A stretch of DNA of 64,000 nucleotides from Epiperipatus broadwayi (lineage: Eukaryota; Onychophora; Udeonychophora; Euonychophora; Peripatidae). The stretch is from contig JAQFVV010000030.1 in the NCBI GenBank assembly GCA_028023455.1, forward strand, positions 5,410,501 through 5,474,500. The letters are read 5' to 3'. Position numbers and translations under genes: made by a program. Each line of letters begins with the position of its first letter. The first letter of the stretch is position 1. Below are positions 1 to 12,795 of this stretch, one piece after another. The notes beneath the pieces are model-generated. The model had not been told where the DNA came from. It searched no databases and saw only the letters and a list, made by a program, of their open reading frames with translations.

Positions 1-1045
1 AATTCTTTAAAATAAACAAACAAACATTTTGATGCAAAGTTATTCTGAATAATTTATATAACTCTCTTTCTCTCTCACACAGTCACAAGTAAATCTCAGA
101 TGTTCACCATCTTGTTTTTAAAAGTCTATAGTCCAATTTTATATATATATAAAAAATTACCAAATTAAAAAAAAAAAAAACATATTAAAGCTATTAAAAA
201 ATAACATTTTATTTACTTTTTAAAAACTATTACAGTTCTCTAGAAAAATTTCAGGTCAGTTTCTTCTAATATACACATATTAATATGCATATACAAATCT
301 TATGTATAATAAAATAGTATAGACATTTCATTCTCAAGATATTTCAGAAGCTAATACAAAAAAGTATAATTAAAAAAATATTTTTAAATTATTATTTCGA
401 TAATTACTAATACTTTGAGTATACACAATCATTAATTACAAAAAAAAGTTTCAAAAAACATTATTATTACAATTTTCCATTGAAGGATGAAAAATGATCA
501 ACTAATAAAATGAATAACAGCATAACTCTCAAAACCCGTTCAGTTTAATTATTGAATAAGATAAACTTTTTTTTTTTGCTAAATGAATGCAATCAAAACA
601 ACCAGTTAAAAGTAATTAATTATCTACTGAATTTAAAATATTTCAAGATATTATGATCTTTGATATACACACACTAGAAATTATAATTTTGAATTGAGAA
701 AAATAAGACTGAATTTAGATTTCAAATCCAATATTCTAGAGTAGAGTAAATAAGGCTGAATTTAGATTTCAAATCCAATATTCTAGAATAGAGTAAACAC
801 CTTAAAACCATCACTAGATTATCTCAAGACAAAATGGCTGTAATGATTAAAAGGCAGATAAGTCAGTTGAGATCTTGGGATAATTTTACTTGGCTTTTCC
901 AATAAACAATTTGCATAACGAAATATATTTTTTTAAAATTCAAATATAAATTTCTGCTGAGGATCCAAGTTGAAATAACTATGCAATAAATGATAATAAA
1001 TAATTATTATTCAGACTATATGTAACTAAAACGGAAGTAACTGTA
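1..1045. other. 3' flank of PRPF4B, no gene seen
   Basis: AT-rich sequence with homopolymer runs. No reading frame resembles a known protein. Apart from the 47-bp tandem duplication at 701-794, nothing is recognised. Confidence 0.6.
701..794. repeat. tandem duplication, 47-bp unit, two copies
   Basis: Positions 701-747 and 748-794 are nearly identical (AAATAAGRCTGAATTTAGAT... to ...TAGAGT), differing at two positions. This is a simple local duplication. Confidence 0.9.
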
Positions 1046-1562
1046 TCTTCCAATGATCGATATAACGTAAATAAACTATTAAGACAATGATATCACCTAT
1101 CCTTTAGCATTTGTTAGTATTTATAGTTAGTTTATGTAATTTTAAATGAGAGTGAATTCGATCTATTGGTTATATATATATGTATAAAATTCAGAGGATC
1201 AAAGCTGAGCCTTAGTTTTAAAAACCTCTGTCTTTTAATAGTTTATATCATTGAAAGATAGTTACTTCGTTTCAGTTAACTATAGTCAGAGTTACAATTA
1301 TTTATTATTATATTTCTTAAACTGAGTTTTCATTTTATGTTTGGAGGTTATTAAAACTAAGACTTGGCCTTCGATCCTCTGTATATTTAAATGGAGATTC
1401 TATATAATTTATTCTATACATATATATAAACAATAGATCAAATTCACTCTCATTTAAAATTATGTAAATAAACCAAACATAAATACTAACAAATGGTAAT
1501 AAACATGTGATATCACTCTGCCTTTTAATAGTTTATTTATGTTATATAATTCATTGGAAGGT
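1046..1562. repeat. large inverted repeat (fold-back / MITE-like)
   Basis: The left arm (about 1046-1240) matches the reverse complement of the right arm (about 1335-1562). The match runs through the stretch AATTTTAAATGAGAGTGAAT and its complement, and through TTCCAATGA...AATAAACTATTA at the outer ends. The arms are diverged with small indels around a centre of about 100 bp. No coding capacity is seen. It is probably a non-autonomous DNA element or an inverted pair; I see no convincing target-site duplication. Confidence 0.7.
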
Positions 1563-2048
1563 ATGTAATAGGTTAATAATTTTGACAACCAATCTACAAG
1601 ATGATCTATTTTTTTACTGAAATACATACTTTTGCATAGGACCTGCATTGAAACAACTATGCACAAGGTTAATAACTTTTTGAAACAATAAACAAGCTTA
1701 AACCCTGCTGATTGTATATGTTAACATTTATCTTGTATTAGTAAGATGTATTTAAAAAAAGCATAAAATATAGTGTGAAACACTTTTCTTTTATGATTTT
1801 ACAAATCATATTCTTATTCACTTACCAATGTCAATAAAAATTTTAGTTTTGATCTTTACTTATTAAAGTCGTAACAATATTAACAACGTAAGTATATGAA
1901 TGGAAGATTTAATATTTTTTTAATTTTCTAAATCAGAATAACAGTTATCAACAAAAAAGATAGGCAAAAAGTATTTGAATAAAAGATTGGAGCTTAAATA
2001 TATGAAAAAAACCTATGATTCTAAAATAAGTAAAGTTAAAATTATATT

Positions 2049-2107
2049 CTCTATATGTATTGCCACTCAGTGCAATAAGAAGTTGTGATCATGTGATGTT
2101 TATTGGC
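2049..2107 (+). mobile_element. short fragment of hammerhead-repeat family (family 1)
   Basis: Contains the family's GTATTGCCACTCAGTGCA segment joined directly to its 3' end (GATCATGTGATGTTTATTGG); the middle, including the ribozyme, is absent. It is flanked by the 13-bp direct repeat TTAAAATTATATT at 2036-2048 and 2108-2120. Same 3' end as the copies at 17911, 50278 and 52885. Confidence 0.75.
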
Positions 2108-2120
2108 TTAAAATTATATT

Positions 2121-5100
2121 GTGTAAAATAAATAAATAAATAAAATACTGTTTCAATAAAATGGATGATAATAACTAAAACATGAAAGGAATTTTCAAGC
2201 ATTTTACAAGTCATAAATGCTGAAGTATAACTTTTAAAGATAATACTTTTTTTAAAAATAGCTATATTAAAGTATCTATATAAATATTATGCTTAATGAA
2301 CAAAGAAAATATTTTATCTGATAATATTAAAAATGTAATATAAATCAGTACAAATGATTGCCATTAGAGCAACTAAATATATAAGAATTGTAAAATAAAA
2401 ATGTTAACATTCACTATTTGAAATCCATTGCAAATAGCACTTTTTGTCATGGCTATATTTTTGATTTAAATATATGCCTTTTGTATTAGTGACACTTTTA
2501 AAATAAAATTTGGATTTTTAATGAATCATAACACAATACTCATCATGTATTCGATAATGAATAAAATTTTATTAAATCCATTTAATTAATAATGTTAATA
2601 TTAATGGTTTGATGCAGTAAAAATATCTTCATTTAACTAAATAATCAACGATATATGATCAATTCGTAAGAATGCACTACAGCAGATAAATAAAAATTTG
2701 AAACAACCTCTTTGTAATATATATTTTATTTAAAATTCAATTATAATCATGCAATCTGAATTTTGTGCTTTTTTAAAATAACAAAATAATACAGTTCCAC
2801 AAATATATATTTGTGAAGACGGTAAATAATTATACGATAATATATTTGGTAGCTAACTTTCCTGGAAATATTTTAATAAATATTGTACAAACTCTATTAC
2901 AACATATGCAAAAGTTTAAAGTTCATGTCAAACAGTGACATGGAGTAAATTTTGTAAAATTTAAATATACATGAAATAATTAAATATTCATGCATAACTT
3001 TATAAGTCATTCTAAAAATGAAGTTTTTGTCCAATGACTATCATAACTTAATGGATGAATATTGTACAGTATGGCATGAAAATATTAAACATTATTTTAA
3101 AAATTCAAAATGAAAATATCACACGATTTATATCATTTGACATTGATTTCCAGTGTTTCTACCAACATTAACTACTAATGAATCAGCATATTACCCAGAT
3201 GATAGCAGATGTTGTGATAAACCAGTTTTAATATATATATTATGTTATAATGTCTTTCTTTATCTCCAAAAAAAATGTAAACATTTTGTAAAATAAATAT
3301 GTATCCCTATGTATATTTTCAAGCTGCAATATTTAACTCCAGTAATAGAAGTTTTACATACATCTATTTTATAAACTGAAGTACTACTACAAGACCCAAA
3401 ACTAGAAAAAAAAGTCTTACAAATTACATTTTTAAGATATATCAAGATATTTGTTTTTCTTCTTTTTTTTAAAATAGTAGTGCTATATTATAAAATATTT
3501 TACCAAAGTTATTAGGTTTCCTAATATATTGATTTTTTTATCAGTTTCATTTACAGATTTTTTTTTTTGTAAACTGTCTTTTAAGAGTTAATTTAAAAAT
3601 CAATAAGAATTCCAAAATCTTGTTTTTGAATTAAAATAAGAAATATACTAACAGCTGAAATAATCTAATGGGTTATTACATACGAAATATTGTGTTTTTT
3701 CATTAAAAATTCACAAAATCTGAACTAATTATATGGTGTTACTTATTCACTTGATATTGATTAGTACATCATTTATATCTAATCTTCATACAAATTGTAA
3801 AAATAAAAAATTTAATATATTTTTTTAATGTGTGATATATATATCATTTTTATAATATGAATTTATTGATCAAGAATTACATTTTATATATATTTTTCCA
3901 ATTTACTAAAGTAAGGAAAATAAAGAAGTTTTTAAGAAAATTTGTTTGCATTGAAGTGTATATGAAAGAAGTGTTATAAGCAATATATAGTAATGATTAT
4001 AAACATAAACACACAAATATGTATTAAAGATCTTTTTTTTCTTTCTAAATTTATAATAGAATGGTCAACTGTCAACTGAAATAATATGATTCTATAAAAA
4101 AAATCATAATATGATTTCTATATAGCCAAATACGATACATAAATTAGAAAATGTATTAATATCTTTTTGCATTACTGAATCACAGTACCACATATATAAT
4201 TCTTGATAAATAAAATATAATTGGACTAAACTTTAAAAGTTATCCATAAATAGACAAACTAATTTCAGTTTTGCATTAATGTTTTTGTTTTACAAGAACT
4301 CTATAAACTATGTTTCATTTCCATTTACAATAATAATTTTATTGTGTCACTTGAAATGAACAAATGAGACAAACAACAATTGTTGACATTCAGATACTAC
4401 TTTAATATTTATACCATTATAATGTCTAATATATATTAATACGTTGATGACCAAGATATACTATAACAGCTCCAATTAATTCTTTCACTACCCAAAAATA
4501 TCTTTAATTAATCAGATTTACTGTTACAATGAGAATATTATTAAAATCTTGAGATGGGCCTAGAGATGTAATTTGTCTTCTATGGTTGTGACTTGGAGTT
4601 AAGTCTACACAAAATGTTTTTTTCTTTTAACTGAGGATTTCCTAATAAACTTAAGATTTTTTTTTAAGTAGCCAGTCACCAATCAACCCAGATAAGCATT
4701 CAATATTTATTGGTAAATACCCATCAATTTATTAGTTAGAAGGTAAAGGTCGAGGTTCATTAAAGTTAGATAAGTATTGTATATCTAAAATTAAGATCAT
4801 ATATATAAACTGTATTAAAAAAATGCCATTTCTAACATTTATCTAGATTTTATAGATCACTTTAGATTACTTCCATTCCCACTCCTTGTAAATTATGAGC
4901 ACATGCTTTAAGATTGTTCATACCCAAAATAACAGGTTTTTCTCAACAAATGTTTCTATAAAGAGCTTTGAACATCTTTTATTGCATTTTTATGCAATAT
5001 ATATAATAAAAAGTAAAATACTTATTAAATTGCTCTCTGTAGAGCAATCTCCTACAGTTCACGGTATCCTAAGGAATTGTGAAAGGGAAACCATGTGGTG

Positions 5101-7087
5101 AGGGTGATTGTAGGTTTTCCATTCTTATTTGCCTTCTAGCTAAAATAACTATATACTCACCAAACAGTATCAATTAATTTTCAGAAGTGGTTGCTAAAAA
5201 AAAATTCTAAATGCTCTCTGGATTTGAACCCCATGTCATGAGCATAACAGCTAGATATACTACACCATAAGATTCATATTTGTATAGATATTGACAAACA
5301 ATGCATAGTTGCAAAATTAGTAATCAGAAAACTTTGCAATAGCTTAAATCATAAAACAATGGAAATGTAGTAACAGAAATTGAAATTAATACTAAAATTT
5401 ATATTTTTAAATTTAAACAATACACAATGAATCACAGAAAACAATGCAGCAGTTTTGGCAATTCAATATATATTATTTAAGTATACAAATATAATTTTTG
5501 CAAAGAATCCGATTTCATTTGCCTACAATTACATTGGACCACAATTGAATATAGCTACACACTCTTCTTTCCAGCCATCTATTTATTTTTGTTTCAAAAT
5601 ATCCAATATATGTAAAAAAAAAGTGCCACATAAATGATAAGAAAAAAATATTTTGAAGTTGCTAAAGCTATTTAAATGGTTATGTAGAAATCTTTCCTGT
5701 AATTTTAAACCAATCTGTAAAACCATATATATATTTGTAAGTTTTGCAAAACATCAATAGCGATTAAAAATGCTTTTGATAACACGAATCTTACGAATAA
5801 AATCAGACTTATTTCAATGCTTTTTTAATTTTAGCATCTAATCTTAACACTGATGAAAAACTTATTCATTAGTCTTTCAATATCAAAAGCAAACATCTAC
5901 TATATTATAATCTTCTGGTTTGGTGTGTATGTATAGCATATGACATCAAATATATATAATAAAATAGAAATTGAGATGGCCGTTTGTCTGCCATTTTCAA
6001 AAACAAATAATATTTATTTATGCGATTGCGCTACACATGCAAGCGAACTAGAATATTTATTTATATAATTGATATCGAAATTTTATAAGGATAATTACAA
6101 TTTCATTTTATTATATATACATGTAAGATTAAGTAAGTTATCAATTATCAAACAGAACAGACATTCAGTATTTAAGCAATGAATAAGTGATTCACTAAAA
6201 ATTATTTTAATTGTGCAAATTTTAAATAAACTAACAGAGAACTGCTTTCAGTCAGAGTATATCAATTATATATTTATTCTATGGACTTTCTGTATAAAAA
6301 TATGTAAAAGGAATTATATTACATTAAAAAATGTTTGTATAAAAGCGCCATTTGTTTAAGAATATCACAAAAATAAATGCTATATACTTTTTTGATTTTC
6401 ACAAGTTTTTCTATTTGAATTACAAAAAAAAAAAACAGAACCATTTAACTTGATCAACATATATTATATTGAAACTTCAGTCAAAAATAAGACTAAATTT
6501 GTAATTTGAAAACAATTCAAAATATTTATGAAGGCTAAATCAGCACAAGGGATATTATAAACCAAAACATAATTACTATACTTCTTCACTAATGGTCTCT
6601 TACTGATTATCAAACCATATAATATAGATTCATTCTATGTATTATTGTGTAGCAGTTGTGAATGTATTTCCAAAGTGCTCTTGATATAACTTTTTGAATA
6701 TATAGAAATAACTAACTATACATATTTCTCATCATACAAATTAACCCACCCAGGAAAAAATGATATTGCAGATCAGTAGCTATTAAATCAATAGATGGGA
6801 TATTGTTTTCAGATAATCATAGGCTAAAAACTGTAAGGTAAACAATTTGGAATGTTTTCTAACATGCAATGCAATAATAAAGCACATAGTCAAGTCTTAA
6901 AAAATATGTGCTAGTAGAAATACGTAAAGCAATGCACTAAATTACACTACAGATCAAACAATTGAATATGTTGACAATAAAGATGCGTAGGAATCGTATT
7001 ATAACATATTTAAGTTATACAGTAAGACAGAATTTGCTGTGAACTTTTACAATGATTTCCATTAAAAGCAAAACATCTCAGAGTTCT
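2121..7087. other. 3' flank, no gene seen
   Basis: AT-rich sequence with many A/T runs. Short ORFs occur (for example 4895-5101 and 5455-5637), but their translations are low-complexity and resemble nothing known. The only structured item noticed is the tRNA-like stretch at 5211-5275. Confidence 0.5.
5211..5275 (-). mobile_element. tRNA-derived SINE-like fragment
   Basis: On the minus strand, TGGTGTAGTATATCTAGC resembles a pol III A box and GGGGTTCAAATCC is a near-perfect B box. Between them is a stem-loop TGTTA/TGACA around a CAT-like anticodon. The acceptor stem does not close, so this is not a functional tRNA; a decayed tRNA-derived SINE head is the likely origin. Confidence 0.5.
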
Positions 7088-7101
7088 AATATTTGGTATG
7101 G

Positions 7102-7420
7102 AATTAAATTGAGAGACTGCAAACCTCTCGCGCTCATTACTATCTAACAGCCAATCAGATCGCAAATACAAGACAGAGAATTGTAATTTAAACTCAGTGA
7201 GTTAAGTGTGAAGACATTTAAGGTTCGCGCTTTCAGATCTAAATACTTTAGACTGGCTTGGATATATAGAAAGACAAGTAAAGAAGAGGGTGGGTCTGCC
7301 CATTTCTTGTTAAATTCTCTGTCTTGTATTTGTGATCTGATTGACTGTTAGATAGTAATGAGCGCGAGAGGTTCGCAATCTCTCAATTTAATTTCAATAT
7401 TGTTTGCGCTTTATAAAATA
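7102..7420. mobile_element. inverted-repeat insertion with 14-bp target-site duplication
   Basis: Arms of about 85 bp are near-perfect inverted repeats: AATTAAATTGAGAG...GAGAATTGTAATTTA (7102-7190) and its complement (about 7309-7393). Both contain CTCGCGCTCATTACTATCTA. A further 27-bp tail (7394-7420) follows the right arm. The insert is bracketed exactly by AATATTTGGTATGG at 7088-7101 and 7421-7434. It has no coding capacity. The long duplication suggests target-primed reverse transcription rather than a standard cut-and-paste transposase; the family is not recognised. Confidence 0.8.
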
Positions 7421-10400
7421 AATATTTGGTATGGTAACAGATATAGTGTCAGATCATATTCCGCAATTATATTTAATATTGAAAGATTAAAGATTATTGG
7501 AACAGAAGTGATTTAGTTAATACCAGCAAATATTATTCTTGCACAATTAATTCAAGAAAAAAGTCAATTCATTATAGTCTGCCACACTAAATTACGCATT
7601 ACCAATACAGTGACAACTCATAGTATGTTGTAGAAACTCTAAAATTTTTGTTATGATAATCCTGCTGCCACTTAATAGTGTTGATACTGCCACAATGTCT
7701 CAATAATATCTATAAAAGATCTAGATATTTCTTTGACCAGTTTGATCTCTGCCTTGCTTATATTTAAGACCTTCATAAATTACAGATATAAACATCCCTT
7801 CAAACATCAAGCAAAGCAATTAATTTTGACACTAGACAAACTTTGATAGGATATATATATATAATCTATTCCATGGCACATTAAGTCTGCTTAATGTGGT
7901 TATTTTACAAAGTAATGACAGCTATAACATTATGCTGTCACTTTATAAATTTAAGAACAACATTGAAAATTTAATGAAATTAACATGATATTCTGTATAT
8001 CTGTTGAGTTTTGCTCCAGTTATACTACACTTTTTTGGGTTGGTAATTTTATATGGAACAATATAATATATATATTTACTATTTTGGTCTTGTCACCATA
8101 TAAAATTAAATTTTTAGACTTGTAGATGAGTAGCATACAGTTGATATAAATATGAAGTGCCGAACAAATAACTAAAACATGTAAAAAAAAAAAAAGTGAA
8201 CAAAAATTACCACGTCAAGTTACCAGAAACCAGATTTGCTTTATTCAACTGGATCATGAATACACTTAGAATCAGGCCTGATGCCTAAAGAAGAAAAAGC
8301 ATGACAGTGAAAAAAAACTTGTATTACAAATACTTACAGTACAAGATAAAATAACCAGGACAAAAATCTGAAAATTTCAAAATACCTTCCTTCCCTGCCT
8401 AATAAACAAATATTTAAAATTTTACTTAAATACATTCATGTCTATGTTGTATATATAAAAACACAAAATCAGACATATACTATAATATATAGAAATATTT
8501 TCTTTAATTTTATGAATGTAATTTGGCTCTGTTTGAAATATATAATATTACGTTCCTTTTTAAATATATAAAAACCCATACCAATTGTTTTTTACGTTTA
8601 ATTGCTAAAAATTATTCCAAAACTTAAGAAGGAAGTTAAAAATGCTTTTGTAATTCACTTTGAAGTTATAACTACTCTAAAAAATAAACCTTATCAAAAA
8701 TTTATAAAAAATACATTGTTCAGTACTATCCAGATATACGATATAATACTGAATGGAATGCCACAGATGAGAACTATACAGATCATTTAGAAATCATTCT
8801 AATAGACTATGTTATTAATTGGATGAGAATTCACACCTCCCTGTATATATATAAATCTGCATGTGTCTTTCTTCTTCAATTGTATCATTTCTTCTCCTCT
8901 TCTAATTTTTTTTTTGTTGTTGTTGTTGTTGTATATATTAAAAAAATAAAAAACAATTTTTTTCTTCACCCTCTATATTAATTAATTTAAATATTTTATT
9001 AACCAAAAACAATATTAGATGAATTACTTTTTTGTTATAAATATCGTTTTCACTATAGTTTCAAGTCAAAATTAACAATTCATTTCAATTGTTTTATACA
9101 TTATGGTAAATCATTAAAAATAAAATCATGTAATAATGAAGAACATTTTTTAATATTAATAAATATATTCATTTCAATGATGTAAAAGCTCATTAAAGTT
9201 TATGATATAGTTTTAAATATTAAAATGTTAGAACAGATCATATTCAGAAGATGTCAAGCAATAACAAACTATTGATAATAACAACTGTAGAAATTTAATG
9301 CCTAATTTTCTCAAATAGAAGAATTTTATTTATTATCATCAAAAACTAAAGAACACATATATTGAAATGATACATGGATTTTTTTTTAATCATTTTTAAA
9401 TATATTATTTTACATTTATAAAAAAAAAAATGATTTTAAAAATGGCAACTTACAAGATTATGTTATTTAGCTTAAACTATTTTAAAATTGGAGCATAATA
9501 CATCTAATTAATATCATTTACTAAATCAATGGATTAGTAAGTATAAAAAACAAGTATTGTGAAAAGTAATATAGTTATTTTATACTAAAAAGTTTAAAAA
9601 TAATTAAATTATATTTTTGATTTAAATAAAAAAAAATTGTTTGAAAATATTGGCAATATTAAATTAAAATATAAAATAGAATGAATTAATTAACTGATAT
9701 TAAATATATGATGAATAGAGAAAAGAGTCAAATATGAATACTATATATCTAATATTTAAAATAAAATAATAATACTGAGGTCATTCAGCTCTTTTTATAG
9801 ATATCTCTACACTATAAAATTCTTGCATATGCATTAAACTATTTTTTAATATAAATAAAAGTAAAATAAAAGATAGAATAAAAAATATCTACTTAAACCT
9901 ATTTATCTAATCCTTATTGCCAAATAATAATTACTAATGTATTATAGCAAATTAATTATCTTTACTATCAATATGGATGTTTTGAAGCAAATTAAATTCT
10001 TTTAAGACATACATGTAGTATTTGATGAGTAGGCACAAAAATTTTATTTCAAAATAATAATTACTGGTAGAAAGTGTTGAGGTCATTTTGTTTTCTTAAA
10101 TGTTCTCTATTAATTTTTATGTTTGGATTTTTAATTAAAATTACAATTTTAGAAAGTCTCTTTAATTAACTTTAAACAAATTAAATCTTGTCATATGTAT
10201 AAATATTACTTGATAAATAATATATAATTAATTTAAATAAGGAAACTTTTGATAATAATCATCTTCAGCCCTTTCTCTTGTTATAATTTATATATATAAA
10301 TAGATACATAAAAGATCACCTGTTCCTAATTTTAGTGAATTGCTAAATTAAGTTTTTAAAATTTTCACATTCCATTGACTATATATATTTTTATGCAACT

Positions 10401-10949
10401 ATGTAGTATATTGTTCCTAAATATTTTAATATTGTTTTAGTAATATTTGAAATAGGAAAATAGTTAAACTTTTAATTAAAAAATGGGGGAAATTTCCTCT
10501 ATTTCAAGCATAACATATTTGCACTCATATTTATTAATATAGTTAGTTAGCTGTATACAATTTCATTTACAAACATACACATACATATAGAATTTGCAAT
10601 TTTAGTTAGGAAAAAAAAAAAAAAAAATCTTAGGTATTTTGAAATAATTTATCTTTTTGTCCTGGCTCCAAAATGTTACATTTATCATTAAAATAAACAT
10701 AAGATCAAAACAATATGGCTAATATTCTACTATATACACATGTATTCAAATAATAAATTTTTGATGCTGCTAACATAATGATTATAATATTAACAGAGAC
10801 TGTAATATAAATTTATACCATTTATATATATATTTGTACAATCGTAAGTTGATGAAAAATCATTTTCAAATATAAAAAGTTATCTATCTGCTGTATATAA
10901 ATATGCAATACATATATACCTTATCCCATATACATATATAGAAACACAG

Positions 10950-11000
10950 ATATAGGACAATATCACATATGGTTCATTTGTGATATATATTGTATCCTAT
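10950..11000. repeat. imperfect hairpin
   Basis: AGGACAATATCACA and TGTGATATATATTGTATCCT form an imperfect inverted repeat around a short loop. No coding context; possibly the remnant of a small palindromic element. Confidence 0.5.
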
Positions 11001-11619
11001 GGAAAAGAGCATATGTGTTAAAAGTTAATGACACACATATAGGATGTGTTTTGTTTATATATATATATGCCTTTATGCTAAACTGTTATTTATATTAAAA
11101 ATTTATTGAAAATATTTTTAGATCAAACAGATTTATTGTACATATTATTTTATCAATTTATACAAACAAAAAATAATAATTTATATAACAAAAAAAGTCT
11201 AAATTTTCTGATTACTCACCCAGGAGTTGCAAAGAAATTATAACTTTGCGATTAAAATGAAAAGGGTGTATGTGCTTAAAATAATTGGCCCACTTTTTAT
11301 ATGTGATTAATACATATTTACATAATTTTAAATATGTTGAAAAAAAAAAGTTATCCTACATAAAACTTCTTGTAATCCACATATACTTGCTTACCTAATT
11401 TATCGCTAATAATACTTATACCTCAATAGTTCCAAGGCTCCAGATTCAAGGACTTAGTTCAACCTGCCAATCCCAGAGTCTACAGCAAAAAGAATGCAAA
11501 CATAAAACTAGATCTTCACTAAAACAAAATTATAACAAATTAACAGCCAAGTCATATTAATTAGTAAATAAATAATTTTTAAATGTATTACTAATACTAC
11601 TTATGTATGTGTATACATA

Positions 11620-12795
11620 CATTTTTTTTTTTTTTCAAATATTTTATGTACTCACACTTTATACTTTAAAATATATGCAAAAGCAATTACCATTTTCCAA
11701 AACTACACAAAATGTTAACAAGTTATTTTTTATAGTAATTATCATTACATATGCAGTTAATAATTACGACAATAGTGTATAGTTGGTTCACTACTTACAT
11801 AAGTAGTTCATTCGATAATTTTTTGAGCAATTTCATTTTTGCAAAATCAGAAAAAAAATTAAAAATCTTTTGCCACTTTGATACATTAAAATAGATCTTT
11901 GAATAATCATATTTATCCTACTAAAAACATTTTTATAAAACCTATATTATTTGGAATATCTTATTTCTAATAATATTTAAAATGATACCCCGCAATCAAT
12001 AATTCTGTTATTAATAACATTTTTTTTGCTACAAATGAAAAAAATAATAATTACCTACTCACTGTCAACATTAATAAGTATAATAAAGAAGTACAACTAA
12101 TTTGCTGCTAATGAATCAAGCACCCTAAATTGAATTACAATTCTCTAATTAAAAACATTTATTTCACTACTAATGAAAAAAAAAAGTCTTTCCACATTAT
12201 TAACATAGACAAATAATTTGCTCCTCCCATTTTTTCACAATTGTTAATATTTAACTCTGAAATGTATGATGCATTTTATATATTTTGCATGCTTTCTTTA
12301 AACTTTGGTATGTCAAAAAAATTTTTTTTATGCAAATATGGATTTATATAAGTCAGATTAATATGAGGGAAATGCCTACACTTCAAAAATTTTAATATCT
12401 GTACAAGAAATTATATCAATGGGTTTAATATAAAATACACTTCAATGAATAATTAACATGCATGCATTGTGCATGTCTATATGTGTAAAGGTATATTTTT
12501 ATTCAAATATTTTATGTATTCAGATCCTCAATTTCAAAATATTATATGCAAAAGCAATTACTGCTTTCAAAAATTGCAAATAATGATAACGTATTTATTT
12601 TATGAAAATAGTTTTCATCATTGGATACGTAATTAATAATCATAACACTAAAGATGGTTACTAATTACATATATTATTTCATTCATAATTTTTTGTGCAA
12701 ATTGATGTTTACAAAATCAGAAAAATACTTATAAATTTTTTACGCTCTGATATTTTAAAGTGTATCTTTTTTGAACATTCATATTTACCCTTGTA
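11620..12795. repeat. diverged direct duplication of ~305 bp
   Basis: The segment at about 11620-11925 recurs in the same orientation at about 12490-12795. Both contain TCAAATATTTTATGTA, ATATGCAAAAGCAATTAC, then TTCATTCRATAATTTTTTG and CAAAATCAGAAAAA in the same order and spacing. The copies are clearly diverged and lie 870 bp apart. They are non-coding and may be two copies of an unclassified repeat or an old tandem duplication. Confidence 0.7.

Noticed and set aside
8915-8932. (TTG)n and other microsatellites ((CA)n at 28371, many (TA)n) as functional elements
   Set aside because: Ordinary simple repeats in AT-rich DNA with no associated structure.
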